64,000 nt of DNA from Bretschneidera sinensis (lineage: Eukaryota; Streptophyta; Magnoliopsida; Brassicales; Akaniaceae). Location: the NCBI GenBank assembly GCA_023935145.1, contig CM043699.1, positions 110,899,036-110,963,035 of the forward strand, written 5' to 3'. A model generated the notes under the pieces. That model saw only the letters and a program-made list of their open reading frames with translations. It was not told the origin of the DNA and searched no databases. Position numbers and translations under genes: made by a program. This document shows positions 1-10,343 of the stretch, in pieces (within the stretch, counting starts at the first letter, position 1; each line of letters starts with the position of its first letter).

Positions 1-929
1 TCTGGGCAGAAGAAAAAGGACAAAGTCCAATCCACGACCCAACTCCAGCGGATAGTTCCTCGAGGCCCCCGGCTCCTGAAGAACGAGCAGACTTGATCGT
101 TCCCACTCCTCCCTTGGGGGCGTCTTTCCCCCAGGAAGGGTCTGGGATGACCGCTCTCTTTACCCCACGGTGGGCTTTGAGGGTGGACGACTCCGTCTTC
201 ACTTACTCTAAGGTTGCTCGTGAGCACCTGGTGCTGGGGATCCCTCCCTGCGATATGGTGGATGCTTCGTTGAAGCCCATTGAGTCGTTGTGCTCTGTCA
301 CGGAGGTCGCTTTGTCTTAGGTAACGCTTGTTTCACCTTTTGGTTGGCCCACATATTTTGACTATTTCTGACGAGGTAGCTCTTTTTAGGCTGAGGTTCT
401 CACTGGGGTGTTTTTTCGACGTACCCTGGATATGGCGGATCGTCTGGCCAAGACTCAACACAAATTAGAGGAATCCTAGAACTTAGCCCATGACTTGTCT
501 TTTTCTCTTAAGACGGCGGAGAGGGACAAGGCAGAGGCAATCTTTGAGAGGGATCATTGGCGTCGAACTGGGGAGGTCCTGAGGGAGGAGCTGGAAGAGG
601 TACGCCGCCGATCCATGGAGAAAGAGGCGTCTTTGACAGAGAAGGGGGTAATCCAGTACTTCGAAGGCTTCAATGAAGCCAAGAAAAGGGCTGTGCTCTT
701 TTTCCCTGAGGTGGACTTCTCAAGCCTTGACTTGGCGGCCGATTCAGAGGGGTCACAGAGAAGGCCGCTATCACCTTTGCTCATGAGGGTCCAGGGAGTG
801 AGACCCGGCCTGCCCCAGAGGGCAGGGCTAAGGATGCTGAAGACGGTGGGACTCATGGAGTTGAGGGGAGTGAGGCTCATTCGGAGGATGGGTGTGATTG
901 CGAGGCCCACGAGGCCTCGATTTCTCTGA
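1..929 (+). pseudogene. Antisense ORF of Tat-type gypsy element 1 (aORF-1), partial
   Basis: Plus-strand coding remnant lying just beyond the integrase end of a minus-strand gypsy pol. This is the position of the antisense ORF known in Tat-lineage elements. Open stretches are 93-320 and 495-929. The second part is charged and probably coiled coil (residues such as RLAKTQHKLEES and AERDKAEAIFERDHWRR), typical of these proteins, whose function is not known. A GTAACG...TTTTTAG interval at 321-389 fits a short spliceosomal intron. The codon before it is TAG where CAG would keep the frame open, and another TAG lies near 478, so the copy is broken. The N-terminal part lies outside the window. A similar ORF sits in the same place in the second element at 38.4-39.8 kb. 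Confidence 0.6.
321..389 (+). other. Probable intron in aORF-1
   Basis: GTAACG donor directly after the open frame and TTTTTAG acceptor 69 bp later. The reading on both sides has the same charged composition. The second antisense ORF also carries a short GT...CAG intron (39016-39083), which supports splicing of this ORF family. Confidence 0.45.
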
Positions 930-1039
930 AATAGTCTCGTGTTTTTGTATCTAAGGCTGATAGTGCCTTACTTTTGTATTTCTTTTCATCAATTGAATTA
1001 AAACTTCAAATCTTTATTGATCTTTCATTTTTTACACTT

Positions 1040-2300
1040 TATTGATAAAATCTACGGAGATTCTCCGCGTTCCAGGTATGGGGGATGGGTTTGCCATCCA
1101 TATCTTCGAGTTCATAAGTGCCAACCCGACAAACCTTTCGAATCCGGTAAAGGTCGTCCTAATTCGAGACTAGCTTCCTCGTGTGGCGAGGACGAGACAC
1201 TTCACTCTTCCGGAGGACAAGGTCATGTAGCTTGAAGTCTTTGGGCCGAACCCGAGAGTTATAGTATCGAGCAGCCCTTTGCTAATAGGCAGCTAGGTGG
1301 ATTTTGGCTTTATCCTGAGCTTTTTCAACTAGATCCGCATTCATCCTCAACTCTTCCTCATTGTTGCTTGGTTCAAAGCACTGTACTCGTATCGATGGGA
1401 CCCCGATCTCGAGAGGAATGATTGCCTCTGCTCCATATGTCATGAAGAATGGAGTTTCTCCTGTTGGCGTTCGTACTGTGGTTCGATAGACCCAAAGGAT
1501 ATTGGAGAGCTGGTCAGCCCACTGTTTATCTACCTTATCCAGTCTTCTTCTGATTCCTTGGAGAAGCGTCCTGTTGGTTACTTCAGCCTGGCCATTGGCC
1601 TGTGGATACCCAACGGACGAGAACCTGTGCTCGATGTGGTGGTCATCACAGAATGTCTTAAATAGGGAACTATCAAACTGCTTTATGTTGTCGGTGATCA
1701 ATACCCGAGGGATCCCGAACGGGCATACTATTGACTTCCAAACAAAATTTTGGGTTTGGTGATCCGTGATGCTGGCCAGTGGCTCTGCCTCGACCCACTT
1801 GGTGAAGTAATCAATGGTCACGATCAGATGCTTTTTCTGCCCAGTAGCCGTTGGGAATAAGCCAAGGATATCCATCCCCCACATGGCGAAAGGGAGGGGG
1901 CTGGTGATAGAGACAAGAGGGTTAGCAGGGCGGTGCGATATCGGAGACCACCGCTGGCAGTTCTCACATTTCTTGATCAAGTCTGCTGCATCGTCCTTTA
2001 TTGTGGGCCAGTAGTACCCTTGGCTGATAACCTTGAAAGCTAAGGCCCGAGCTCCCAGGTGATTCTCGCATATTCTCTCATGGACCTCTCGGAGAGCATA
2101 GTCGGCCTTCCTTGGCCCGAGGCATCGCAAGTAAGGCATGGTTAGAGCCCTTTTGTACAATTGCCCTTCCATGAGGGTATACTGGGAAGCACTAGAAATT
2201 GGTTTCCTGGCTTGATCCTTCTGCTCGGGTACCATGCCGTCTTTTAGATACCGGAGGATTGGATCCATCCATGTGGGTCCCTCCTCTACTGGCAGGATTA
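1040..2300 (-). pseudogene. Integrase, element 1
   Basis: The zinc-binding part is CENCQRW with the upstream HLGARALAFKV region. The catalytic core shows MDILG (first D), LITDN (second D) and YPQANGQAEVTNR (E). The reading then passes to the C-terminal region down to about 1040, with a GPY/F-like stretch after a stop at 1282. The open frame 1282-2466 is almost complete for the core, the longest surviving coding block of this element. Confidence 0.85.
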
Positions 2301-2359
2301 GAGCCTCATCTATACTTGGTGCGGAAAGAGTTTCCTGGTAGACAACTTCGTTGGTCATC

Positions 2360-2768
2360 AGGTGCTGGGAGGAGGCCAAATTGGCCAGGGCATCTGCTTT
2401 GGAGTTTTCGGTCCAAGGGATCTGAGTTATCCGAAACGTCTTGAACACGGCGGCTAACTCCTTCACCTTTTGGAGATATTGGGCGTGCTTCTCCCCTCGG
2501 CCTCAAACTCTCTTTTTACCTGACTCACCACCAACTGAGAGTCGTTGAACGCATTCAGAACCTCGACGGTCAAGGCTTTGGCCAACCTTAGGCCGGCTAG
2601 GAAAGCTTCGTACTCTGCTTCGTTATTGGAGGTTTTGAACCCGAACCTCAAGGCGTACTCGATCGTAAAGCCTTCTGGACTGTAGAGGATGAGCCCTGCC
2701 CCATTCCCTAGTGAGTTAGAGGATCCATCTACATAGAAGGTCCATCCTAGAGAGGCTCCATTGAGCAC
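2360..2768 (-). pseudogene. Second, archaeal-type RNase H (aRNH), element 1
   Basis: Reads FYVDGSSN, GAGLILYSPEG, NNEAEYEAFLAGLRLA and NAFNDSQLVVSQV. These are the conserved D, E and D positions of the extra RNase H that plant Tat elements carry beside the normal one. The frame changes at about 2466 and then continues as WTENSKADALANLAS, the conserved end of the domain. This domain is the main reason for placing the element in the Tat lineage. Confidence 0.8.
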
Positions 2769-2849
2769 TGACGCTGTGGATTCGTCCGGGTCTATGGACA
2801 GAGTTGTCTCTACAATGAAGTCAGCCAGAGCCTAGCTCTTGATCCCTTG

Positions 2850-3320
2850 TCAAGGCCGGTAGTGGATGTCAAACTCTCCTAGCTCTACTGCCCCTTTCAC
2901 CATCCTCCCGGAAATACTTGGATTATGCAAGACTTGCCTTAAGGGTTGATCTGTCAGGAGGACGATGGTGTGCACCTGAAAGTAAGGTCGAAGCTTCCGC
3001 GCAGCCACTGCCAAGGCATAGGTCATCTTTTCGATTGGAGGGTACCTTGTCTTAGCTTCATGGAGGATTCTACTAACATAGTAGATGGGCTTCTGGATGC
3101 CTACTTCTTCCCATACCAGAACAGAGGCCACAGTGCTCTGCCCAGCTGACAGATAAAGGAAAAGCTCCTCCCCCGGGAGTGGCTTAGTTAAGAGCGGTGG
3201 CGAACTTAGATACTTCTTCAACCCTTCAAAAGCTTCCTGGCAGTCTTCGGACCAGGAGAAATCTTTTGCCTTCTTGATGGCCTTAAAGAAAGGAAGACAC
3301 CTTTCCGCAGACTTGGACAT
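2850..3320 (-). pseudogene. RNase H (RT-associated) and connection domain, element 1
   Basis: An open frame of 156 residues reads through the usual gypsy connection and RNase H. It has FSWSEDCQEAFEGLK, then LYLSAG with S in place of the usual first catalytic D, YYVSRILHEAETRY-like sequence (here EAKTRYPPIEK) and TDQPLRQVL. It ends at ELGEFDIHYRP, the normal link into the second RNase H. Replacement of the acidic residue in LYLSAG suggests this domain is inactive. Confidence 0.8.
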
Positions 3321-4056
3321 GAACCGGTTCAGGGTCGCGACTCTGCCGCTGGGCTTCTTTCACGGACTTAGGGGGGTCATATCGAGGATGGCTTTTATCT
3401 TCTCCAGGTTGACTTTTATTCCTCTCTAGGTGACCATGAACCCTAGGAATTTCCCTCCGGTTACCCTGAATGCGCATTTGGACGGATTCAGCCTCATGTT
3501 ATGCTGGCACAATACTCCGAACGCCTTTTCCAGGTAGGAGAAATGGTTCCGTGCTTCGGCACTTTTAACCAGCATGTCATCCACATAAGCCTCCATATTC
3601 CGTCTTATCTGCTCCTTGAAGATCTTGTTTACCAGCCTCTAATAGGTCGCCCCGACGTTCTTGAGCCCCAAGGGTATGACTTTGTAACAGTACAGCCTTC
3701 GGCTAGTGACGAAGGCGGTCTTGTCCTGGTCTGGTTTATGCATGAAGATTTGATTCTAGCCGTAGTATGCATCCATGAAAGAAAGGAGTTCATGCCTTGA
3801 GGTAGCGTCTACCATCTAGTCAATCCGAAGAAGAGGGAAGCTGTTCTTTGGGCAGGCTTTATTCAAATCGGTGAAGTCAATGCAAATACACCACTTGCCG
3901 TTGGCCTTGCGGACCATCACCACATTAGACACCCATTCAGGGTAGCTATCCTCCCTGATAAAGCCGGCTTCCAGTAGTTTATCCACTTCAGTGTTAACAG
4001 CCGTCTGGCGTTCGGGGGTAAAGGTCCTCTTTTTCTGAATAACCGGCATGCACCTG
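3320..4056 (-). pseudogene. Reverse transcriptase domain, element 1
   Basis: The reading EVDKLLEAGFIRE, then YPEW and CIDFTDLNKACPK, is the classic start of a gypsy RT palm. The catalytic YVDD box is encoded at about 3572-3588 (AYVDDM). The stretch 3330-3815 is interrupted by stops and frame changes. The first RT residues are replaced by BAHD sequence at about 4056. Confidence 0.85.
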
Positions 4057-4063
4057 ATCGGCT

Positions 4064-4306
4064 TCGCAAGTGGGTAGAAGCTTGTTAAGGTTTCAGATAG
4101 TGATTTCTTCAGCTTCTGGGATCTTTTAGCAATAATGCAATCATCGTCCTTAATGGTGTTGTAGAAGAGAATTACAGATTTGTAAGCTTTAGGAGCAAAC
4201 ACATCACCAATGGAGAGAGGTCGAAATTTTTAAGGCGATCAGGAGTTGGAGAGGATGGTTTGATTGTTTCCTCGGTGATGATCTCAACTTTCATCTCTAT
4301 AGCCAT
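4064..4306 (-). pseudogene. BAHD acyltransferase, N-terminal fragment
   Basis: From an ATG at 4306 the minus strand reads VEIITEETIKPSSPTP and then RLKNFDLSPL, the standard start of BAHD acyl-CoA-dependent acyltransferases (vinorine synthase-like group). After a one-base frame change near 4219 it reads FAPKAYKSVILFYN, KRSQKLKKSLSETLT and SFYPLA. Members of the family are usually about 430-460 residues. Only about the first 80 are here, and the HXXXD and DFGWG motifs are absent. The fragment ends at about 4064, where it runs in frame into the reverse transcriptase of element 1. The gene was probably split by the retroelement or by a later deletion between the two. Confidence 0.75.
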
Positions 4307-4613
4307 CTCTGCTTTTGCTGTATATTTGGGCCGCACACTTTCTTCGGGATTGCAAAGCCTTTGCGTAGTACTCTCTGGACTAAATTCCCTTAAATAAAAA
4401 AGGGTGATTTTTAAGATTTCTTTCTATTTTTTGCAAATCTCAGTGGTACTACAACATGGTGTGGTTGATAAAAATAATGGTATATATATTTTTTTTATTA
4501 TTTAATAGTAAAAGATATTTTTTAAAAGAAGTTGGTAAAATGATTACTATTATAATATAATATATCCAATCATTGATTGAACTTTGTTAATTAAAAATGA
4601 TACAATATAATAT
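4307..4613. other. Flank of the BAHD fragment, AT-rich, no gene seen
   Basis: May hold the old BAHD promoter and leader, upstream on the minus strand. It becomes strongly AT-rich from about 4440. I see no coding signal. Confidence 0.5.
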
Positions 4614-4624
4614 CATTACAAAAA

Positions 4625-4830
4625 AAGTGACATTAAGGACGGATTATCATTGATGAATAATTTTAAATTGTTTTATTATTTTTTAAACCCGAAAAAAATT
4701 ATGATTCCCAACGGAATTATGTCGTCGGTGATAAGTAATACTTTAAGAATATATTTTAAATTGTTTGGTTATTTTTAAAACAAAAAAATACTATCATCGA
4801 CGAAATTATCGGTCAGTGATAAGTAACACT
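4625..4830. repeat. Left subterminal repeat block of the CACTA-like element
   Basis: At least three copies of a motif built on GACGGA / GTCGGTGATAAGTAA, separated by AT-rich spacers of the form TTTTAAATTGTTT. Confidence 0.6.
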
Positions 4831-5519
4831 TTTAAAATACATTTTAAATTGTTTTGTCATTTTTTAAAACCAAATTAGTATAAATTAACACTTTTAAAAT
4901 ACATTTTAAAATTATTTTTTAAAAATATCTTTTATATTATTGATGAATTAGTATATATTAATAATTGATAAATGAAGAAATAATATTTTATAATAAATAA
5001 TATGATTTAATAATAAAAATATAATAATATATGACTAATGATAAAAATAGAATATAATTAAATATTAATATAATATTAAATATTTTAAAAAATAATATAA
5101 TTAACTAGTATAAGATATTTATATAATTTCTATTGATGTAAAAATCATATATTGATAAATTAAATATTGGAAAATAACGAAATAAATATTAATACAATAA
5201 TATAATTAACTAAATATAAGATAATTAATTAATATAATATTATGATAAAAATAATATGATATATATAATAAAATGGTAATAATAATTATTATGATTAATT
5301 TTATATACATTTCATCCTCATACATATTTTAGTCATTTTGATTTCATTCCAGTCATGATATGAAGGTTAACTAAAGAATGTAATCGGTTTTAGTTTCAAT
5401 TCAATGGAATTTTTTTTTTTTTTTCATGTTCTAACCAAACTATGTAATCAGATAGCCTTGATTCCATTGCAATATTGATTACATTACAGTATCGATTCTA
5501 TTACCTCTAACAAACGGGG

Positions 5520-5815
5520 CATTAGGGTGTAAGGTTTAGGATTAGGTAATTTAGTGTTGGTTAATTAGGACTAGGTTAATTACAATTTAGGGTTTAGGGT
5601 AGTTAGAGTTTGTGGTTAATTAATTAGTCAAGGTTTAGTGTTTAGGGTAATTAGAGGTTGTGGTTTAGGATTTTATGGTTTAGCGTAATTAGAGCATGTG
5701 GTTAATTAATTAGCTAGGGTTTAGGGTTTAAGGTAATTAGAGTTTGTGGTTTAGGGTTTAACATAATTAGAGTTTGCAGTTAATTAATTAGATAGGGTTT
5801 AGTGTTAATATGTTG
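5520..5815. repeat. Degenerate telomere-like (TTTAGGG) repeats
   Basis: Repeated TTTAGGG and TTTAGGGTAATTAG phrases alternate with GTGGTTAATTAATTAG over about 300 bp inside the CACTA-like element. The units are irregular and spaced, unlike a true telomere tract. Confidence 0.65.
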
Positions 5816-6380
5816 GTTTGTGGTGACTAGTGATGGATTAACAACTTGAAATGAATTTATGTTTGCTTATAACATATATGTATTTGTTATTTGTTCTTAA
5901 ATAATTGTTTTATGAAATAAAAATATGCGTTAATTCTAAAAAAATATTTTGTTTCTACATATTTTAAAATAACATCAGCAGTGTATTAAATACAATTGAA
6001 TATTTCAATAACAAATATGAGCATCAAATTATTTGTCATACAACTTGAAAACTAAAAAATAAAATAATTTATACAAATATTTAATTAATAAAATAAGTTC
6101 TCATTTTTGAATGAAATAAGGTCAGCCCAAATTTTTTTGGGTCAAACCCAACTACTAGCCTAAACCCAAATTATGCTCAAGCCCAAATTATTTTCCCCTA
6201 ACCTAAGGTGTAGTTAAACCCCCACTTTCACCACTGCAACCAAACTCCAAAATAAACCAAACCAACTTAAATTGATTAGAATGGATTGGACTGAGTTAGA
6301 TTGGATAGATTTATAAATATAAATAAATTGAATTAAAATTTTAAGATAACTCAATCTAAAACTATCCATAGTCACCTCTA

Positions 6381-6593
6381 ATTAGAGAGCTGCACATTGA
6401 AGTATGTGGTGTCTGCTAATATTTTCAAGGATTACATCAACTGATGTAAGGGTTGACTTGGGAATGGAGAATTCATTTGTCATCGGGCTCTAATACATTA
6501 AGTTATTGCTGGTCCATCTCGAATCGTGATTTGTCTGCTGGTGTTAATTCCTCCTCCCCGTGGATGCACTTTTAAAATGCACACCATTTTTTT
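6381..6593. repeat. Sequence shared with 30251-30410
   Basis: Contains AGCTGCACATTGAAGTATG, GGAATGGAGAATTCATTTGT and TTGCTGGTCCATCTCGAATC, all found again in the same order at 30.25-30.41 kb with small indels. One copy is inside the CACTA-like element and the other is next to the duplicated PrfB3 segment. I cannot assign a gene. Confidence 0.7.
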
Positions 6594-6774
6594 TTTTTAT
6601 TACAAATGAATTTCTTATGTCATTGAAGTGCAGCTATTTTAATATAATTATTCTTTGATATTTACCCTTTTTTTAAATCTTCTATGTAAAAAAATAGTCA
6701 ATCACAATTTAATTTTGTAATCTCATTCATTTAAGGAATAGTGATCACCCTTATAAAGCATCAGTTTTATTGGT

Positions 6775-7205
6775 TTGGAATTATCACGGACAGAATATTC
6801 CGTCGGTTATAAGTTTTTTTATATTATTTATTTAATAAAAAATGACTTTTTTTAAAAAACATCACCGATGGATTATTCCGTCGATGATAAGTTATTTTAT
6901 TATTAGTTATTTATTAAAAAAATGATCAAAAATAAATTTTTTTAAGTAGCATCATCGACGGAATATTCGTTGGTGTTAAGTTATTTTTTATTATTTATTT
7001 ATTAAAAGTAATCAAAATTAAATTTTTTTGAAGTAACATCACTGACGGATATTCACTCGGTGATAGCTATCGGGGATACTAATTTTTCCGATGGATTAAA
7101 TATCCGTCGAAGAAGAAATATAGTATCTCCGAAGAGGTTATCATTTACAGGTTATCATCAACAAAAAAACATAAAGTTTCACCGACAGATTTTGTACGTA
7201 GATGA
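6775..7205. repeat. Right subterminal repeat block of the CACTA-like element
   Basis: Five or so copies of CATCACCGACGGAATATTCCG-like motifs followed by TCGGTGATAAG and AT-rich spacers. They match the left block in style. Confidence 0.65.
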
Positions 7206-7222
7206 TACTTTTTTTCTTGTAG

Positions 7223-7958
7223 CCTAGACCATTCTTTATGTTTTTATACTTGATATGCAATATCACATCATATAAAGTTATGATTATATTTGCTTTCAAC
7301 ATGGCTGGTTGTGTTATTAAAAAAAGAAAAACGTGGTCAGCATTCTAATTTCTAATTTAGTTCCAAGAAGTAATTTATTCATAATCTAGCAAGTTTTCTT
7401 AAAAACATTATGGTATGTCCTGAAGATTCATGTGGCATACATTCCTTTCCACTGATTTTCAATAAAGATAATCTCTTTCAATCCTAACATAATATGCGTA
7501 CATATTAGGTGTGAAGGCTTTTTTTTAGTGTTATAGTGATAATCCAAATCTAAATTTTCCTCACAAAGAGAGATATACTGAGGGAAATATATCCACTACG
7601 TCACGTGTTCATCATAAACTTATTTCTGTTAATTTCCATAGAATTCGAATTGGGATCCAATTGTTACATTATGAAAACTAGGTTTTAATTGCAAGAATTG
7701 ATACGTTCAGGATCAAATTATTAGTCACCCTTAAGTTGGGGATAAAAATTGATATTAACAGTTAAATTAATTTGGTCTGGCAAAGTTTTTGCTATTTGGA
7801 TTCCTTGGCAGCATTGTCAGGCGCCATTGCTTTTATCAAAATGAAAGTGCTGATTTTCTTCAAGAAATTTCAGGATCATAAGAAACGTGAGGAAAAAAAA
7901 TATCGCAGAAATTGTGAAATAATACAAAGATAAGTAACCAATGTCAAATTAAATTGTA
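7223..7958. other. No gene seen; 3' flank of the PrfB3-like gene
   Basis: AT-rich sequence downstream (minus strand) of the terminal PrfB3-like exon. It may include its 3' UTR. No polyadenylation signal can be assigned with confidence. Confidence 0.4.
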
Positions 7959-8239
7959 TTATTTGATCTGTCTGTTATTGATATGAGCTCCAATAAGAGG
8001 TTCAATATTTCCATCCAAAACAGAACTCAGGCCAGGGAGTTGGAGGCCAGTTTTTACATCATATACTAGCTTGTGTGGGTGAGACACATACCTCCGAGTA
8101 TCTATTTGCCACAGATCATCAATGGCATCTCCCCTGATTGTACTTATGTTAGAAATTCCTTGATCCTTTGCAATCACGAGAAGCTTAGCCTTTAACAGAA
8201 TTAGGGCCTTGATCTTATTTGCAATGTGGCTCCTCTCAC
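7959..8239 (-). pseudogene. PrfB3-like copy A, terminal exon
   Basis: Starts after a TGCAG acceptor with GT GAG AGG. Joined to the G left over from the 18135-18309 exon, this gives SSG-ERSH, the conserved run after HIPTGI in release factors. It then reads IKALILLKAKLLVIA, DLWQIDTRRYVSHP and LDGNIEPLIGAHIN, and ends at a TAA or TGA-type stop at 7959-7961. The exon itself is open. Confidence 0.85.
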
Positions 8240-9078
8240 CTGCATGTAATAACATGAGCAATTTTCTCCATTCCAGAGATCACAAAAATAATTGAGAGTT
8301 TGCTGATGCAAAAGGAAGATGCAAATTTATGTGGGACAAAGAGGAGGGGACTAGGGGAGAAATACAAAGAAAAGACCGGGCATTTACAGATGAAACAGCA
8401 TAATATAAACACTTCTGTCTAGGGAAGTAAGGGGAAATTCCTAAAGAAAAATTAAGAGAGGAAAAAAAGAAGGCAAAGGTCATTCCTCTTTTGGGTAATA
8501 GTAGTGAAGGTACGTAGAATAGTGGTTCTTGTTTCTTTTTTTCCTTTTGGGGTATAGTGGTGATTGATTCGGCACGCAATATGCTCAAAACTTTTGACAT
8601 GTAAGGTGAGTCCTAGGGCAGCGCTTGAACATCATCGGCTCTAAGAAACCAGAAGATGACTTATTTTAGCATTTTTAGCCATGCCTTAACACAAAAATGC
8701 CTGACAATGCCATCTTACATACATTTTGACTCGGATGCCAGCTAAAAACATCTTCTAACTTTGTCAGCAACCAAAACTTTGCATAAGTGACATTGTTGCA
8801 TTGTCAAACACAATGGACAAGCTAAAAACTAAGAAAATTTTGAAGTGAGCCTAGAAGCTACTTCAAGTGAGACAAAAATATATTGCAACCAAATGCTCTT
8901 TCAACCTTAAAAAAAGGCTTGGTTAAAAGTTCTATGCCTTTACCAAACAAATGAAGGCATCATGTGCAATCAATATCTTCTTTGTGTGTGTCCACACGAA
9001 TATCTTCTTTGTGTGTGTCCGCCTCGTGTGCATGCATGCTCGTGCTCGTGAGTGCATGTGTTTTGCCAATACATATCT
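8240..9078 (-). other. Original intron sequence of the PrfB3-like gene
   Basis: Between the acceptor of the terminal exon and the old copia element. An open frame at 8280-8600 has no recognisable domain and is probably chance. A TCTTTGTGTGTGTCC phrase is repeated in tandem near 8980-9020. Confidence 0.5.
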
Positions 9079-9564
9079 TGTTAAGGAACAAGTTAATAAC
9101 CCCAAGTCCCCAAAATCTAGTTAAGAAATAATGATCAGTTCAAAAGAAAATAGGAAAGTACAAGAAAGAACTACGCATACACACAAGACACAAGAATTTA
9201 ACGTGGCTCAGGTACAAGCCTGCATCCACAAGAGAAGATTCGCTGCTAGTTGAAAAATATTACACAGTTGTTTTCCCTCTCTCAAACCCAAAGCCGTTGT
9301 ACACTTAGATTCGCACAACCACAGTAATAATAGCTCTAGTATTTTAACACTCCCAATTCTCTCTTGACCATACTGATAAATAACCAATAGGAGATTCCTA
9401 TTCATAATGGTATCCAATAAAAGAAAATTAGGAAATACAAAGTGTGTAGGAGCTCAATTCCTAAATGATTATGATGTACACAAAAGTACTAATTAACTTT
9501 TCCTAAGCCAACAAGCAATTCAAGAGAAATCCGAAACAACCCAAAACTGAGCCACTCCTCAACA
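9079..9564 (-). repeat. 3' LTR of the old copia element
   Basis: About 486 bp. It aligns over its length with 17069-18067 once the MITE there is removed. Shared landmarks include ACAAGCCTGCATCCA / ACAAGCCTACATCCA, CTTTTCCTAA and GGAATTC/CAATTC blocks. Heavily diverged. Confidence 0.7.
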
Positions 9565-9701
9565 AAGCTACACCATGGATCAATTTTGTTAAAACTCCTT
9601 TACTCATCTTCTCAAGTTATTGTTGCCAATACCTCTAATAACCTTAATCATCACGGTTGACGCAAAGCCCAAGCCGTCCTCGGATTTGATGTTTAGAATA
9701 A
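9565..9701 (-). other. Old copia internal sequence before its 3' LTR
   Basis: Short stretch between the old 3' LTR and the target site CATGT of the young copia. No coding signal. Confidence 0.4.
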
Positions 9702-9706
9702 CATGT
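9702..9706. other. Target site duplication CATGT (left)
   Basis: Matches CATGT at 14409-14413 immediately after the 3' LTR. Confidence 0.9.
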
Positions 9707-10221
9707 TGTTGAATAATTATGCCTTGAATTAGTGGTGGACCAAAAGTTGTCTAAAGTTGAGTCTACTTCTTGCATAATTTGTGGCTTTAATTTATGGGTC
9801 AAAAACATCTTCTCTCTTTTGGCCATGGTGGAAGACAAAGTTCACTTTGGTATAATTGGAGAACAAAATGATGAGCAACAAAATGATGAGCATTCATTGA
9901 TGTTTGTCCTTTGGAACTTTTGTGAGCCTATAAAAGGCATTCCAATGTGAAGCATTCCATCATCAAGTAACATCAAGAATCATCAAGTAAAAGAGAAGTT
10001 AAGAGAGAAATTGTGAGATTGTGTGTATTGGCTAAAGCTAATTTTGTAAACACTCTTTGTATATTCTCTCACTATAGTGAAATTTTGCTTGCTGGCCTCT
10101 GCCCGTGGAGTAGGCTTTAAGCAGAACCATGTAAATTGGCTGTCACCAATTTTATCTTACTTTATTGTTTTTATCGTTATTACTCGATCAATTTACGATC
10201 CTGTCTCGATCCATTCTAACA
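9707..10221 (+). repeat. 5' LTR of the younger copia
   Basis: 515 bp, starts TG and ends CA. A TATA box (TATAAAAG, 9929-9936) lies where the U3/R border is expected. The copia phrase TGCCCGTGGAGTAGGC follows in R/U5. Confidence 0.93.
9929..9936 (+). promoter_or_regulatory. TATA box in the 5' LTR
   Basis: TATAAAAG, conserved in the 3' LTR at 14116-14123. Confidence 0.7.
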
Positions 10222-10225
10222 AACT

Positions 10226-10237
10226 TGTATCAGAGCT
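10226..10237 (+). promoter_or_regulatory. Primer binding site (initiator Met-tRNA type)
   Basis: TGTATCAGAGCT just after the LTR matches the plant iMet-tRNA primer consensus TGGTATCAGAGC with one difference. Confidence 0.75.
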
Positions 10238-10343
10238 TGCAGGTGATAAATTTCTATATGTTTTTCTGTGAGTTTACTATTCATGTGAATAGTAAATTTC
10301 GTGAATAGTAAAATTTTGTTCAGGATCATTTTGTTCGATCGAG

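Larger units (their letters stand above)
1040..4056 (-). mobile_element. Ty3/gypsy retrotransposon, Tat lineage, pol fragment (element 1)
   Basis: Minus-strand pol remnant read from high to low coordinate: reverse transcriptase, RNase H, a second RNase H of archaeal type, then integrase. A second RNase H plus an antisense ORF after the integrase marks the Tat group of plant gypsy elements. Gag, protease and the first part of RT are missing, because the element is cut at about 4056 and joined to BAHD acyltransferase sequence. No LTR is visible: the 3' end runs off the window start. Several frame changes break the reading, so it cannot make a polyprotein. Confidence 0.85.
4614..7222. mobile_element. 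CACTA-like (En/Spm) non-autonomous DNA transposon remnant
   Basis: The left end reads CATTACAAAAAAAGTGAC and the right end, read inward, CTACAAGAAAAAAAGTATC. Both resemble the CACTACAAGAAAAA terminus of plant CACTA elements. Inside both ends lie several copies of a subterminal motif around GACGGA...CCGTCGGTGATAAGT, in both orientations, as dicot CACTA elements have. No transposase is visible and the interior is extremely AT-rich. The outermost bases are mutated and no 3-bp target duplication is clear, so exact ends are uncertain. Confidence 0.6.

Noticed and set aside
5520..5815. Interstitial telomere
   Set aside because: Units are irregular and broken by TTAATTAATTAG spacers, and the block lies within a transposon remnant. 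I call it telomere-like only.
8280..8600. Open frame of 106 codons on minus in the PrfB3-like intron
   Set aside because: No domain, low-complexity hydrophobic stretches, and it lies between the acceptor and the retroelement. Probably chance.
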